A stretch of DNA of 12,104 nucleotides from an uncultured Mycoplasmatota bacterium (GCA_949527715.1 CATEWF010000025.1:1-12104), one strand, 5' to 3'. Shown: positions 1 to 8,275, counted from the first letter of the stretch. A program made the numbers and translations. The notes: generated by a model not told the origin, from the letters alone.

Positions 1-1277
1 TTAGAAATTATTCGTCTAATTAAATTAATATTTGACTGATACTTTTTAAATAATTCAGATTCATGCATTTCAAGAGGATATTTTATTTTTGGATAAACAA
101 AATCTTTATCATTAATTTTTATTGGAACAAAATCAATGCTAATAGAATTAAATTTTATTTGCGAATAAAGTTTTTTTACTTCTTGTTTCTCTAAAAGATT
201 AATATTGTTTTTTAAGTTATCAAAAAATAAAATTTTAGAATTAACATCTAGTGATACCATTGATCTACATTGCATAGCTAATTCATCATACAAATTTGAG
301 TTCATTCCATAAATGCTGATTAAAAAATTAATTCTTTTATTAATATTTTCAATATCAATTAATATTTTGTGTAACTTTTTTTCTAATCAAATTTTATTGT
401 TATTTGTAAAATCTTTTTTTATAAACATGCAAAAATTATTTTGAGATGTTTTAAATAAAATAATCTGTTTTTCATTAAATTGCTTACAAATAGAACTATA
501 TAAAGTTTCAATATAATCAACGTTTGATTCATTAAAATCAATCATAATAAAATAGCCAAAGCTTATTTTATTTTCTTTAATGAAGTCATAAAATTTATTC
601 TTTGAATAATTAGCATTTATAAAATATTTATTTTCATAAGTAATTTTTTCTTTTATTTGGATTGTTTGATAGAAAAAATCATTCAAATATTTTGCAACAA
701 ATATATATACATATGAAAATAAAAGTAAATTACCTAAAACGATATAAAACATTATTTCGTTTCTGTAATTTGGAACAGAAACAGTTATTAATAAAAGAAA
801 TAAAACTGAGTCCAAAGCTCCAGAAAATTTTAATATTTTATTCTTAAATAAATTAAAAAATAAACCAAAAACTTGAAATGAAATCATTCCAAATAAAATC
901 ATATACATTGATTTATGAGTAAAGTCATCTAAATATGAACATCATATAAAAAAAGAAACTAACGTAAAAGATGCTGAGGCATAAGGAGAGGAATAATAAA
1001 TTAAAGGAAAACAAATAACTGAAAATAATAAAAAATTAATTAAAGAATAATTTATGTTTGCATTAAATTGTTCTATATAGTAAAAAAAGAACAACGCAAA
1101 AGCACCTAATATACTACCAAAGACAATTTCGCAAACTGGTTTAACTCACTTAGTTTTTCTATACAAATTTAATAAAAATCTACTTCTTATGTAAAAAATT
1201 AGCATTAAACATAATATTAAAAAAAGCATTGACAAGGCAACAATTGAATATAGATTTCCAATTTCTTTTTGTGTCAT
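1..1277 (-). CDS. Polytopic membrane protein with degenerate GGDEF-like and EAL-like domains (C-terminus cut by window edge)
   Basis: Read with UGA as Trp, the frame is open from ATG at 1277 to the left edge (425 residues visible, no stop). Residues 1-200 hold about seven hydrophobic segments (roughly 10-30, 47-68, 79-96, 98-115, 124-145, 153-167, 173-195). The rest looks soluble and follows the order of a GGDEF domain: FGYFIMIDF at 240-248 sits where the first strand and its acidic residue belong, SQNNFCMFI at 278-286 takes the place of the GGDEF hairpin, and a LISIYG strand followed by a helix and ILFFD matches the domain end. Next comes a stretch like the start of an EAL domain (IDFVPI, then VYPKIKYPL where the EAL motif would be, then ELFKKYQSNINLI). 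The signature residues for making or cleaving cyclic-di-GMP are absent, so any role is probably structural or sensory. It starts one base inside the stop of the upstream gene (TAATG), which suggests translational coupling; no Shine-Dalgarno is visible. That a gene is here is near certain; the domain assignment is by eye. Confidence 0.75.
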
Positions 1278-1744
1278 TATTTTTTAACTTTTTTGTTTTT
1301 ATCTCTTATAGAGATAAAGTCAGCTTTAGAAATATAACCAAGTTTATATAATCATTTATTTTTCTTATCAGGATTTTTTGACAAATCAAGATCTTCATAC
1401 TTTCTAACAAGTTTTTTGTATTTATTAGTTTTAAAATACATCATTCTTGACGTTTTATAGATTGCAGGAATAAAGAAAGCAAGATAAACACTAATTGCAA
1501 AGGTAATAATGAATAGTATTATTCCAAAAGCAAATAGAATAGGAACATTTATTGTTGCATTGTAATCGGGTTTAAAATCTTCTTTACTAATATTCAAATT
1601 GATTGAACAAGCAAGCATAATGGCTGAACATATAAATAAAACTAGTAAACAAAAAATAATTAAAGAATAAATTAGAGAGAATTTATTCCTTGATTCTTTT
1701 GTGTAATGGACTTTAACCATTTTTTTTGCTCATTTTTCAACCAT
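1277..1744 (-). CDS. Hypothetical two-helix membrane protein, 155 residues
   Basis: I do not recognise a family. The protein has a basic N-terminus, two strongly hydrophobic segments (about 23-48 and 66-94) separated by a short acidic loop, and a Lys-rich C-terminal tail that is probably cytoplasmic (high content of Lys, Arg and Asp). One UGA Trp near residue 131 would end it early under the standard code; with the correct code it reaches TAA at 1277-1279. I chose the ATG at 1744 because it overlaps the proS stop as TAATG, the same junction used between this gene and the next one. A second in-frame ATG eight codons later (1720) is possible, and neither has a strong ribosome site. It sits between proS and the GGDEF/EAL-like membrane protein, so the three are probably one transcript. 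Confidence 0.8.
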
Positions 1745-3162
1745 TAATATGCTCTTCCGAAATAAACTAAACTCTTGGCAGGTTTTCCAGTGTAAAAACA
1801 TTTTTTATTAGATATAGTTGTTTTAATACATCTTGGAGTAATTCCACCAGACTGTTGTTTTAGTTTTTTTTCATCTTCTACTGAACCGCCTCATGCAGCT
1901 AATGCAATCTTCTTATCATTAACCGCTTTTAATAATTCATCATATGAATTAACTTGAACTATTGAATCATTTAAACGTTTTTTAGCATTATTAAATAAAT
2001 CACTTTTATATTTTTCAATAATTTGAGAAATTCTTATTTCAACCTCATCCAATGAAACATTAATTTTTTCTAAACTATTTCTCACAATAATAGTTGCATT
2101 ATTGCTTGCTAAATCTTTTGGACCTATAACTATACAAATAGGTGTACCATTAATTTCTTGTTCTGAAATTTTAAATCCAAATGAATTATTTGATTCATCA
2201 ACAAAAGAACGATATTTATTAGATAAAGTTTTTGATAATTCTTTTGTCTTTAACAAAACTTCTGGATTTTTGTCAAACGAAATAGGAAGTAATGCAATTT
2301 GAGTTGGAGCAACACCAAAAGGTAAAACTAAACCATCATTATCTGCATGCGACATAATGATTGCACCAATAATTCTTGTAGACATACCAACAGAAGTTTG
2401 GTATACAAATTCAGGCTTATTTTCTTTGTTTGTAAATTTAATATCATAAGTTTTAGAAAAGTTTTGTCCAAGATAGTGACTAGTGCCAGCTTGTAATGCT
2501 TGACCATCTTTCATAACTGTTTCAATTGTGTAAGTGTGTTCAGCACCAGCAAATCTTTCACCTTCTGTTTTTTCACCCATTAAAGTCGGGATACATAAAA
2601 AGTTTTCAACGAAATCTTTATAAAGATTGATACACAAAACTGTATGTTCTTCTGCTTCTTTTTTTGTTGCATGAATAGTATGCAGTTCATTTCAAAAAAA
2701 TTCTGATGTTCTTAAAAAGGGTTTAGTGTTTTTTTCAGATCTAAAAACACTACATCACTGATTTACTTTTATTGGTAAATCCCTGTATGAATTTACAACT
2801 GACTTAAAATAAGAACAAAACAACACTTCAGATGTCGGTCTTACTACATAAGGTTCAGTTAGTTCTTCTTCACCTTTTTTTGTAACCATAAAAACTTCAG
2901 GAGAAAAACCTTCAACGTGCTCTTTTTCCTTGTTAAATTCAGAGTATTTTATAAATAAAGGTAATTGAACATTCAATACACCTATTTCATGAAATCTTCT
3001 ATCTAATTCTTTTTGAATGTTAGATCAAATAGCCCAACCATTAGGACGATAAATCATTGTCCCTTTGATCGAAGAATAACTAACTAATTTTGCATTTTCA
3101 ATGACACTTGTGTATCATTTCGCAAAATCTTTTTCCATTGGCACTATTTTTGAATTAGACAT
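1744..3162 (-). CDS. proS: Prolyl-tRNA synthetase, short type without editing insertion
   Basis: This cytoplasmic class II enzyme attaches proline to tRNA-Pro using ATP. The 472-residue product shows the family landmarks in order: an N-terminal FAKWYTSVIENAKL helix and GTMIYRPNGWAIW (motif 1 region, about 34-46), the proline-binding loop TEPYVVRPTSE at 102-112, motif 2 FRSEKNTKPFLRTSEFFW at 140-157, GAEHTYTIE near 206, QAGTSHYLGQNF near 224-235, motif 3 GMSTRIIGAI from 259, then SHADNDGLVLP. It ends FGRAY, the usual C-terminus of the eukaryote/archaeal-like form that is common in mycoplasmas; there is no bacterial-type editing insertion. Several in-frame UGA codons encode Trp. The ATG at 3162 follows a TATAAT box by only 8 nt, so the mRNA would have almost no leader. 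It heads a probable three-gene transcript and diverges from the YigZ-type gene. Confidence 0.96.
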
Positions 3163-3170
3163 AATTAATT

Positions 3171-3176
3171 ATTATA
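3171..3176 (-). promoter_or_regulatory. -10 box of proS (near-leaderless start)
   Basis: A perfect TATAAT reads on the minus strand. Eight bases separate it from the proS ATG at 3162, so transcription should begin about 2-3 nt before the start codon. There is no room for a Shine-Dalgarno and I see no convincing -35 hexamer. The transcription start is inferred from spacing. Confidence 0.5.
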
Positions 3177-3189
3177 TATAGATTTTAAA

Positions 3190-3205
3190 ACTTATATATT
3201 TAAGT
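3190..3205. repeat. Near-perfect 16-bp palindrome between divergent promoters
   Basis: ACTTATATATTTAAGT matches its own reverse complement in seven of eight base pairs. It lies between the two outward-facing -10 boxes, just upstream of the yigZ-type -10 and in the upstream region of proS. A shared operator is possible, but such sequences also arise by chance in DNA this AT-rich. Confidence 0.3.
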
Positions 3206-3208
3206 ATC

Positions 3209-3214
3209 TATAAT
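3209..3214 (+). promoter_or_regulatory. -10 box of the yigZ-type gene (leaderless start)
   Basis: A perfect TATAAT lies with only six bases between it and the ATG at 3221. The usual 6-7 nt distance from -10 box to transcription start puts the first transcribed base at or next to the A of the ATG, so the mRNA would be leaderless. No Shine-Dalgarno is present, which agrees with this. The -35 region is weak. Confidence 0.55.
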
Positions 3215-3220
3215 TATTTT

Positions 3221-3802
3221 ATGTTTTGTTTTAAAACAACTAATCTATATAAAGAAACTATTAATAAGTCAAAATTTGTTTGTCTAGCTTTTAATATTTC
3301 TAATTCTGAGGAAGGAAAAGAAATAATCAAAAGATTGCATACAGAATATCCTGATGCATCACACATTTGTTATGCATATGTTTTTGGTAACAACCAAGAA
3401 GATTTCTTTTATTCTGATGATGGAGAACCTAATAAAACTGCCGGGTTACCAATATATAACAATATGAAAAAATATAAACTTTCTTTTTGCATGATTGCAA
3501 TTGTTAGATATTTTGGCGGAATAAAATTCGGTGTGTCTGCACTAAAAGATTGTTTTAGTAATTTAGCAAATAAACTAATTGAATTAAATAAACTTGTTAG
3601 TGTTAGAAAAGTTAATTTATTTAAAATAGAGTTCAATTATGATCAAATAAAAAACAACGAAAATCTTTTTAAAAAAGAAATAGTTAAAAAAGAGTTTTTA
3701 GATAAAGTAATTTTTTATATTGCAGAGAACGAAACTAACAAAATAATTTTGCAAGAAAATAATGCAAGATTAGTTGATAAAAATTATTTATTAACGAAAT
3801 AG
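3221..3802 (+). CDS. yigZ: YigZ/IMPACT (UPF0029) family protein
   Basis: The 193-residue product is close to the usual length of about 200 for bacterial YigZ/YvyE proteins. The family signature is clear in the N-terminal domain: DASHICYAY at 45-53, YSDDGEPNKTAGLPIY at 64-79, and VRYFGGIKFGVSAL at 95-108. The C-terminal part (about 125-193) is Lys/Asn-rich and less conserved, at the place of the family's small second domain. Homologues relate to the eukaryotic translation regulator IMPACT; the bacterial role is not settled, with ribosome or nucleic-acid binding proposed. The gene stands alone on its strand, divergent from proS and running convergently into sufB, whose stop codon lies at the next base. 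The mRNA appears leaderless. No UGA occurs in frame. Confidence 0.93.
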   Translation: MFCFKTTNLYKETINKSKFVCLAFNISNSEEGKEIIKRLHTEYPDASHICYAYVFGNNQEDFFYSDDGEPNKTAGLPIYNNMKKYKLSFCMIAIVRYFGGIKFGVSALKDCFSNLANKLIELNKLVSVRKVNLFKIEFNYDQIKNNENLFKKEIVKKEFLDKVIFYIAENETNKIILQENNARLVDKNYLLTK

Positions 3803-5188
3803 TTAAGCTAAATCTTGCTTTAATAATCTGTTTAATTCAACAGCATATTCCATTGGTAATTCACTAACAAATTCTTCCACAAAACCTAGTACCAAAAGAT
3901 GTCTTGCATCTTTTTCATTAATTCCTTTTGAATTAAGATAAAACATTTTTTCTTTATCTAAATCAGTTACTTTAGCTTCATGTTTTAAAAAAGATGACGC
4001 ATTAGAGATTATTTCTGTTGGAATAGTATCGCTTTTTGAAATAGAGTCTAATAAAAGAGTATCGCATGTCACAGTAGACGAAGAATTAATTGCATTTTTA
4101 GTAATGTTTACTAATCCACGATAGTTTGCAATACCACCACTATGTGCAATCGATTTAGAAATAATTAAAGATTTTGTGTTAGGAGCTAAATGTATCATTT
4201 TTGCACCAGTATCTTGAACTACACCTTTATGTGAGGTTGCAATAGTAATACATTTTGCACTTGAATTTTTACCAGCAAGAATGGTTGCAGGATATTTCAT
4301 ATTTAATCCACTTCCTAAATTTCCATCAATTCATTCCATGACACCGTTTTCCTCAACTTTAGAACGTTTGGTAACTAAATTTAATACATTGTCAGATCAG
4401 TTTTGAATAGTTGAATATCTAAATTTAGCATTTTTACCAACAAAAACTTCAACAACTGCTGCATGTAAATTATTCTTATCATAAATTGGGGCTGTACATC
4501 CTTCTACATAATGAGCAGTAGCACCATCATCTATGATGATTAATGTTCTTTCAAATTGACCAACTGATTTTGTGTTTATTCTAAAATATGATTGCAACGG
4601 TTTATCTAATTTAGTATTTTTTGGAACATATAAGAAACTACCACCAGATCAAACAGCTGTATTCAATGCTGCATATTTGTTATCAGTAAATGGAACAAGT
4701 TTTCCAAAATATTTTTTAACTAATTCTGGGTGTTCTTTTATTGCTGTTTCAATGTTTGAAAATACAACATTTTTTTGTTTTAATTCTGTTTTTAATGAAT
4801 GATAAACAGATTCTGAATCATATTGGTCATTTACTCCAGATAAAACTTTAGCATGTTCTTCAGAAACATTTAATTTTTTGAAAGTGTTCTTAATATTCTC
4901 TGGCACTTCTTCTCACTTTGTTTTATAACCACCTTTTATTGGAGAAGAATAGTAAATATACTCATCAAAATTAATAAAATTTAAATCTGGACCTCATTTA
5001 GGGTTTTTAAGTTTATTAAAAGCATTGAATGCTTTTATACGGTTTTGTTTCATTCATTTTGGTTCATCTTTAATTTTTGAAATTTGATTAATAACATCTA
5101 AAGTAAGACCTTTTGATAACTCAATGGCCGCTTTAGATTTATCACTAAAACCATATTTATATTTTTTATTAAGACTATTTTTTTTCAT
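3803..5188 (-). CDS. sufB: Fe-S cluster assembly scaffold protein SufB
   Basis: SufB is the core of the cytosolic SufBCD scaffold on which iron-sulfur clusters are built. The 461-residue product is near the normal 465-495. The N-terminal region carries GFSDKSKAAIELSKGL and KNPKWGPDL; the beta-helix includes AVWSGGSFLYVPK, TAHYVEGCTAPIY and FRYSTIQNW; the C-terminal core has SNASSFLKHEAKVTDL and YLNSKGI. By alignment from memory, Cys231 corresponds to E. coli Cys254, Cys375 to Cys405 and Glu404 to Glu434. The 29-residue spacing of the last pair is identical, so the residues linked to sulfur transfer and cluster formation are present. Several in-frame UGA codons encode Trp. The ATG at 5188 has an AAAGAGG ribosome site at 5198-5204 and overlaps the end of sufU by 14 nt. 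It is the last gene of the operon; its TAA abuts the stop of the convergent yigZ-type gene. Confidence 0.96.
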
Positions 5189-5621
5189 TGTTTAAAGCCT
5201 CTTTAATTGCAACTATACCAACTTTAGCGCAGTTAATTCTATTAACTTGACGACTAACATTACTAAAAACATAAAGTTCACTTAATTTCTTTTCATCAAA
5301 TTTTTTTTGATCAATCATCGATAAATAATTATCTATGATTTTGTTCGCTTCACTTTTAGATTTATTAATTAAGAGATTGGCCATAATATCTGAAGAAGAT
5401 GTTGCTATCGCACAACCTTCACCATGAAGTTTTATATCTGCAACTTTTCCTTTGTTAGTTTTTACATAAGCAGTAATGTTATCAATACAAGAAGGAGAAT
5501 TATTGTTGTGAGAAGAATAAGATTTATCAATTTTTTTAAGATCTTTTACAAAGTGTTTTGGATTTTCATAATGATCCAAAATAATGTATCTTCTTAGATC
5601 TTTATCATCATTAAATGACAT
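5175..5621 (-). CDS. sufU: Zinc-dependent sulfur transfer protein SufU
   Basis: SufU takes the persulfide sulfur from SufS and passes it to the SufB scaffold. The chosen start gives 148 residues (B. subtilis SufU has about 147) and the typical opening MSFNDDKDLRRYIILDHYEN. All four expected zinc ligands are present: Cys45 and Asp47 in SPSCID, Cys70 in GEGCAIATSSS, and Cys131 in RINCA; the spacing between the last two contains the extra segment that separates SufU from IscU. The usual Gly after the first Cys is Ile here. An in-frame ATG four codons upstream (5633) is rejected because it touches the ribosome site directly. The gene overlaps the end of sufS by 11 nt and the start of sufB by 14 nt. 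Confidence 0.95.
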   Translation of the reverse strand: MSFNDDKDLRRYIILDHYENPKHFVKDLKKIDKSYSSHNNNSPSCIDNITAYVKTNKGKVADIKLHGEGCAIATSSSDIMANLLINKSKSEANKIIDNYLSMIDQKKFDEKKLSELYVFSNVSRQVNRINCAKVGIVAIKEALNNEKK

Positions 5622-6828
5622 GGGATAATTCATCTCCTTTCTTAAAAGTTTTTAATGCTTTTACAAGATTATCAATATCTTGGTAATCATTATAAACTCC
5701 AAGCGAAGCACGTACATATGCTTCAACATTTGTAGAACATTTTATTAATTTAGAACAAGAAACACCCGATCTAACAATTATGTTTTTATTACCAAGATAT
5801 GAAGCCAAATCTTGAGAATTAACTCCTTTAAAATTAAAAATTAATGTAGGTGCTGATACTCCCAAATTGTAATAAACCAAATTTTTAATTGTTTTCATTT
5901 TTTGATCAGCATACTTTTTGAGATCAGAAATTCTCTTTGCGATGTACTTCATTCCGATTTTATTGATGTAGTCAATTGCAGCACCTCAACCAATTATTCC
6001 AGCAATATTTAATGTTCCGCCTTCAAATTTATATGGTGCTTGTGCATATGTAAAATTTTCTTGAGTAACATCAGCATTCATTGAACCACCAAGTTTTATT
6101 GGGTCTAATTTTTCTAATCATTTTGAATTAATGTATGCGCAACCAATTCCTGTTGGACCAAACATTTTATGCGCGCTAACAGCCATAAAATCTATGTTTC
6201 AAGAATTTAAATTAATTTCATGATGACTTACAGCTTGTGCAGCATCGACAATGATTACTATATTTTTATTAATTTTTCTTGCAGATGTTGAAATCTTTTT
6301 AACATCTAATTCATATCCATACAAATTAGACACATTACAAAAACTTAATACTTTAGTATTTTTTTTGATTGATTTAATAATTTTTTCTTCCGAAGGTAGC
6401 TCTTTTTTAAAATCAATAAATCTAACATTTAAATTAAAGTCTTTTTTTAATTGTAGTCAAGGAATAATGTTTGAAGTATGTTCGTGATTTGTAAGTAAAA
6501 TTTCTTCACTATTTTTAATATACTTTCTTAATCCAAATGCAAACAAGCATAATGATTCTGTTGCACCAGATGTATAAATAATTTCTTTTGATTTACAATG
6601 AAAATAATTTGCTAATTTTTGTCTTACATCTACTTCAACATTTTTATATGTTTTATATGCAAATAATGAATCAGTATTATGAGGATTAGTTGAATATTTT
6701 GAATAGTAATCTGAGATTGAATCAATAACAGATTTGGGTTTTAGTGCAGTTGCTGCACTATCTAAATATGTATATTTAGGATTATTTTTAAATCATGGAA
6801 AATCTTTTTTTAAATTTGCTAATTTCAT
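5611..6828 (-). CDS. sufS: Cysteine desulfurase SufS (variant active-site loop)
   Basis: This PLP enzyme converts cysteine to alanine and holds the sulfur as a persulfide for SufU. The 405-residue length is normal for the family. Landmarks are YLDSAATALKP near 21-31, YTSGATESLCLFAF near 85-98, NHEHTSNIIPW at 114-124, VDAAQAV at 194-200, the PLP lysine Lys221 in SAHKMFGPTG, GGTLNIAG near 270-277, and the catalytic Cys358 in VRSGVSCSKL. The loop before that cysteine is GVSC where the family usually has GHHC. At the position of B. subtilis His342, the residue reported to swap onto the SufU zinc, this protein has Gln339 (NSQDLASYL). Both readings are direct; the Bacillus comparison is from memory. 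It starts 2 nt beyond the end of sufD, with GGAG at 6839-6842, and overlaps sufU by 11 nt at its end. Confidence 0.95.
5634..5642 (-). promoter_or_regulatory. Ribosome binding site of sufU that decides its start
   Basis: AGAAAGGAG on the minus strand is a near-ideal complement to the 16S rRNA 3' end and the strongest such site in the window. The ATG at 5633 follows it with no gap, too close for use. The ATG at 5621 is 12 nt away and gives the canonical MSFN start, so this site supports the shorter SufU. It lies inside the sufS coding sequence. Confidence 0.7.
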
Positions 6829-6829
6829 A

Positions 6830-7435
6830 CTAAAACAACTCCATTATTTTTTTATCAACTTCTTTATAAATTAATTTACATTTTTTATCATCAAAATTTT
6901 TGTAGTAATCGTATTCAGATCTAATCAAAACTGTTTTAGCAGTTTTTGTATCAATTCCCTTTGACATTAGATAAAATAATTTTTCTGGATTAATTGATCC
7001 AACACTCACTGAATGATTGGCAACAATTTTGTTGTTATCTACAAGCATAGAAGGAGTAGCAATTATTGTAGAACCATCATCAAAAATATATCCATTAATT
7101 TCTTGATTTAATACAATATTTTCTGCATTTTTAGGGATTTTACTATCAATAATGACTTTGGTATTTGATTGATTAAAACCAAAAGCTTTAACATAAATAT
7201 TTACTGTAGAATTTTTTTGTTGATTAATAGTAAAAATATGAGATTTTTGTTTATTAGAATTTACTAATAAACAATGAATATTTAAGACAGAGTTTTCGGT
7301 AACAGAAAAATTAAAATTTTGATCAATATTATTGCTTGAAATATCAGTAAGAACAATATTTAAACTATTAACAATTTTCTTGTTAATTTTTTGGTTTTTT
7401 TTAATATTAATTATTTCAATTTTATTTTTTACCAT
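6830..7435 (-). CDS. sufD: Truncated-type SufD, Fe-S scaffold subunit
   Basis: SufD pairs with SufB and is needed for iron entry into the SUF scaffold. Identification rests on position between sufC and sufS and on the C-terminal core: FDDGSTIIATPSMLVDNNK (about 118-136), NHSVSVGSINPEKLFYLMSK (140-159), then GIDTKTAKTVLI. His141 sits where E. coli SufD has its required His360. At 201 residues it is about half the usual 400 or more: the N-terminal helical domain and much of the beta-helix are missing, and residues 1-110 are Asn/Lys/Ile-rich with weak similarity. The frame has no internal stop or frameshift, and its start lies 29 nt inside sufC, so it looks like a settled short form rather than recent damage. 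The stop is TAG at 6830-6832, with a single base before sufS. Confidence 0.85.
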   Translation of the reverse strand: MVKNKIEIINIKKNQKINKKIVNSLNIVLTDISSNNIDQNFNFSVTENSVLNIHCLLVNSNKQKSHIFTINQQKNSTVNIYVKAFGFNQSNTKVIIDSKIPKNAENIVLNQEINGYIFDDGSTIIATPSMLVDNNKIVANHSVSVGSINPEKLFYLMSKGIDTKTAKTVLIRSEYDYYKNFDDKKCKLIYKEVDKKIMELF

Positions 7436-8210
7436 GTTTCATGTCGCAACACATAATCGGTAGTGTTCTTATTGGTCTTAATTTTTTTTCAAAAAATGAG
7501 CTATATCCGTTCTTTTCGACAAAATTAATGATGTCTTTTTTATTAGATTCTGCTATTTGACCATCTACTAACACAATAGATTTATTAGGTTTGATGTTTT
7601 TTAAAAAATCAATATGATGACTAACAATAATTGTTATTCAATTTTTTTTATTTTTGTTGATGTAATCAGCAACAATTTTTATTGCATCCAAATCTAAACC
7701 TGAATCAATTTCATCTATCAACATAATTTTTGGTTGAAGAAGTTTAGCTTGTAAAATTTCATTTTTTTTCTTTTCTCCACCTGAAAAACCAACATTTACT
7801 GAACTTTTTAATAATTCGTGTTTAAGTTTTACTTCAAGCATTGCACTATTTAAATTTTTATAAAATTCATAGAAATTTTTAGAGTTTTCTTTTGATAAAA
7901 CTTTAAAGAACTCTAACATTTGAACGCCGTCAAGTTCAACTGGATTTTGACTACAATAAAATAGTCCTAACTTAGATTTCTTATCAACAGGTAGATTTGT
8001 TATATCTTTATTGTTTAAAACAATTTTTCCTGACTTAATTGGATAGTTGTAGTGAGACATTATTGACTTCAATAACGAAGATTTACCAGCTCCATTTGGG
8101 CCAAGAACAGCCAATACATCCCCAGTCTTTAATGAAAAATCAATGTTTTTTAATAAAACATTGTTATCAAGGTTTACTGATAGTTTATTTATTAAAAGTC
8201 TTGTTTGCAT
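7407..8210 (-). CDS. sufC: SUF system ATPase SufC
   Basis: SufC is the soluble ABC-type ATPase that drives conformational change of the SufB/SufD scaffold; it is not a transporter. The 267-residue product shows Walker A GPNGAGKS at 37-44, a Q-loop in LFYCSQNPVEL near 83-93, the family-specific signature FSGGEKKKNE at 142-151, Walker B IMLIDEID at 162-169 with the D-loop SGLD, and the H-loop VSHH near 196-199. A UGA Trp at 7638-7640, just before the H-loop, would cut the protein under the standard code. The C-terminal tail is slightly longer than the usual 250 residues and overlaps the start of sufD by 29 nt. It is the first gene of the operon, with a TATAAT box 18 nt upstream and no Shine-Dalgarno. 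Confidence 0.96.
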
Positions 8211-8230
8211 ATATTAATTATTATTAATAT
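8211..8230. repeat. Perfect 8-bp inverted repeat at the sufC transcription start
   Basis: ATATTAAT (8211-8218) and ATTAATAT (8223-8230) are exact inverted copies around a 4-nt centre. The repeat fills the whole gap between the sufC -10 box and its ATG, so it would cover the transcription start and the leader. It could be a repressor site for the suf operon, or chance in AT-only sequence. Confidence 0.35.
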
Positions 8231-8234
8231 TATA
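8229..8234 (-). promoter_or_regulatory. -10 box of the suf operon
   Basis: TATAAT on the minus strand lies 18 nt upstream of the sufC ATG, giving an inferred leader of about 12 nt with no Shine-Dalgarno. It overlaps by two bases the inverted repeat that ends at 8230. No good -35 box is visible. No other promoter is evident inside the tightly packed operon. Confidence 0.5.
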
Positions 8235-8275
8235 CATACATTTAAAAAAATTGTGTTTATTATGGGTATTATTAC

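Noticed and set aside
2102..2302. Plus-strand frame opposite proS
   Set aside because: It is antisense to well-conserved proS motifs, with no ribosome site and no recognisable product.
3797..3830. Terminator hairpin between the convergent genes
   Set aside because: Only a 4-bp AAGC/GCTT stem could be formed, with no following U-tract.
5622..5633. ATG at 5633 as the start of sufU
   Set aside because: It directly touches the strong AGAAAGGAG ribosome site. The ATG at 5621 has usable spacing and gives the canonical MSFN start and family length.
7638..7640. Truncation of SufC at this codon
   Set aside because: It is TGA (Trp), and the H-loop and the rest of the ATPase domain follow in the same frame.
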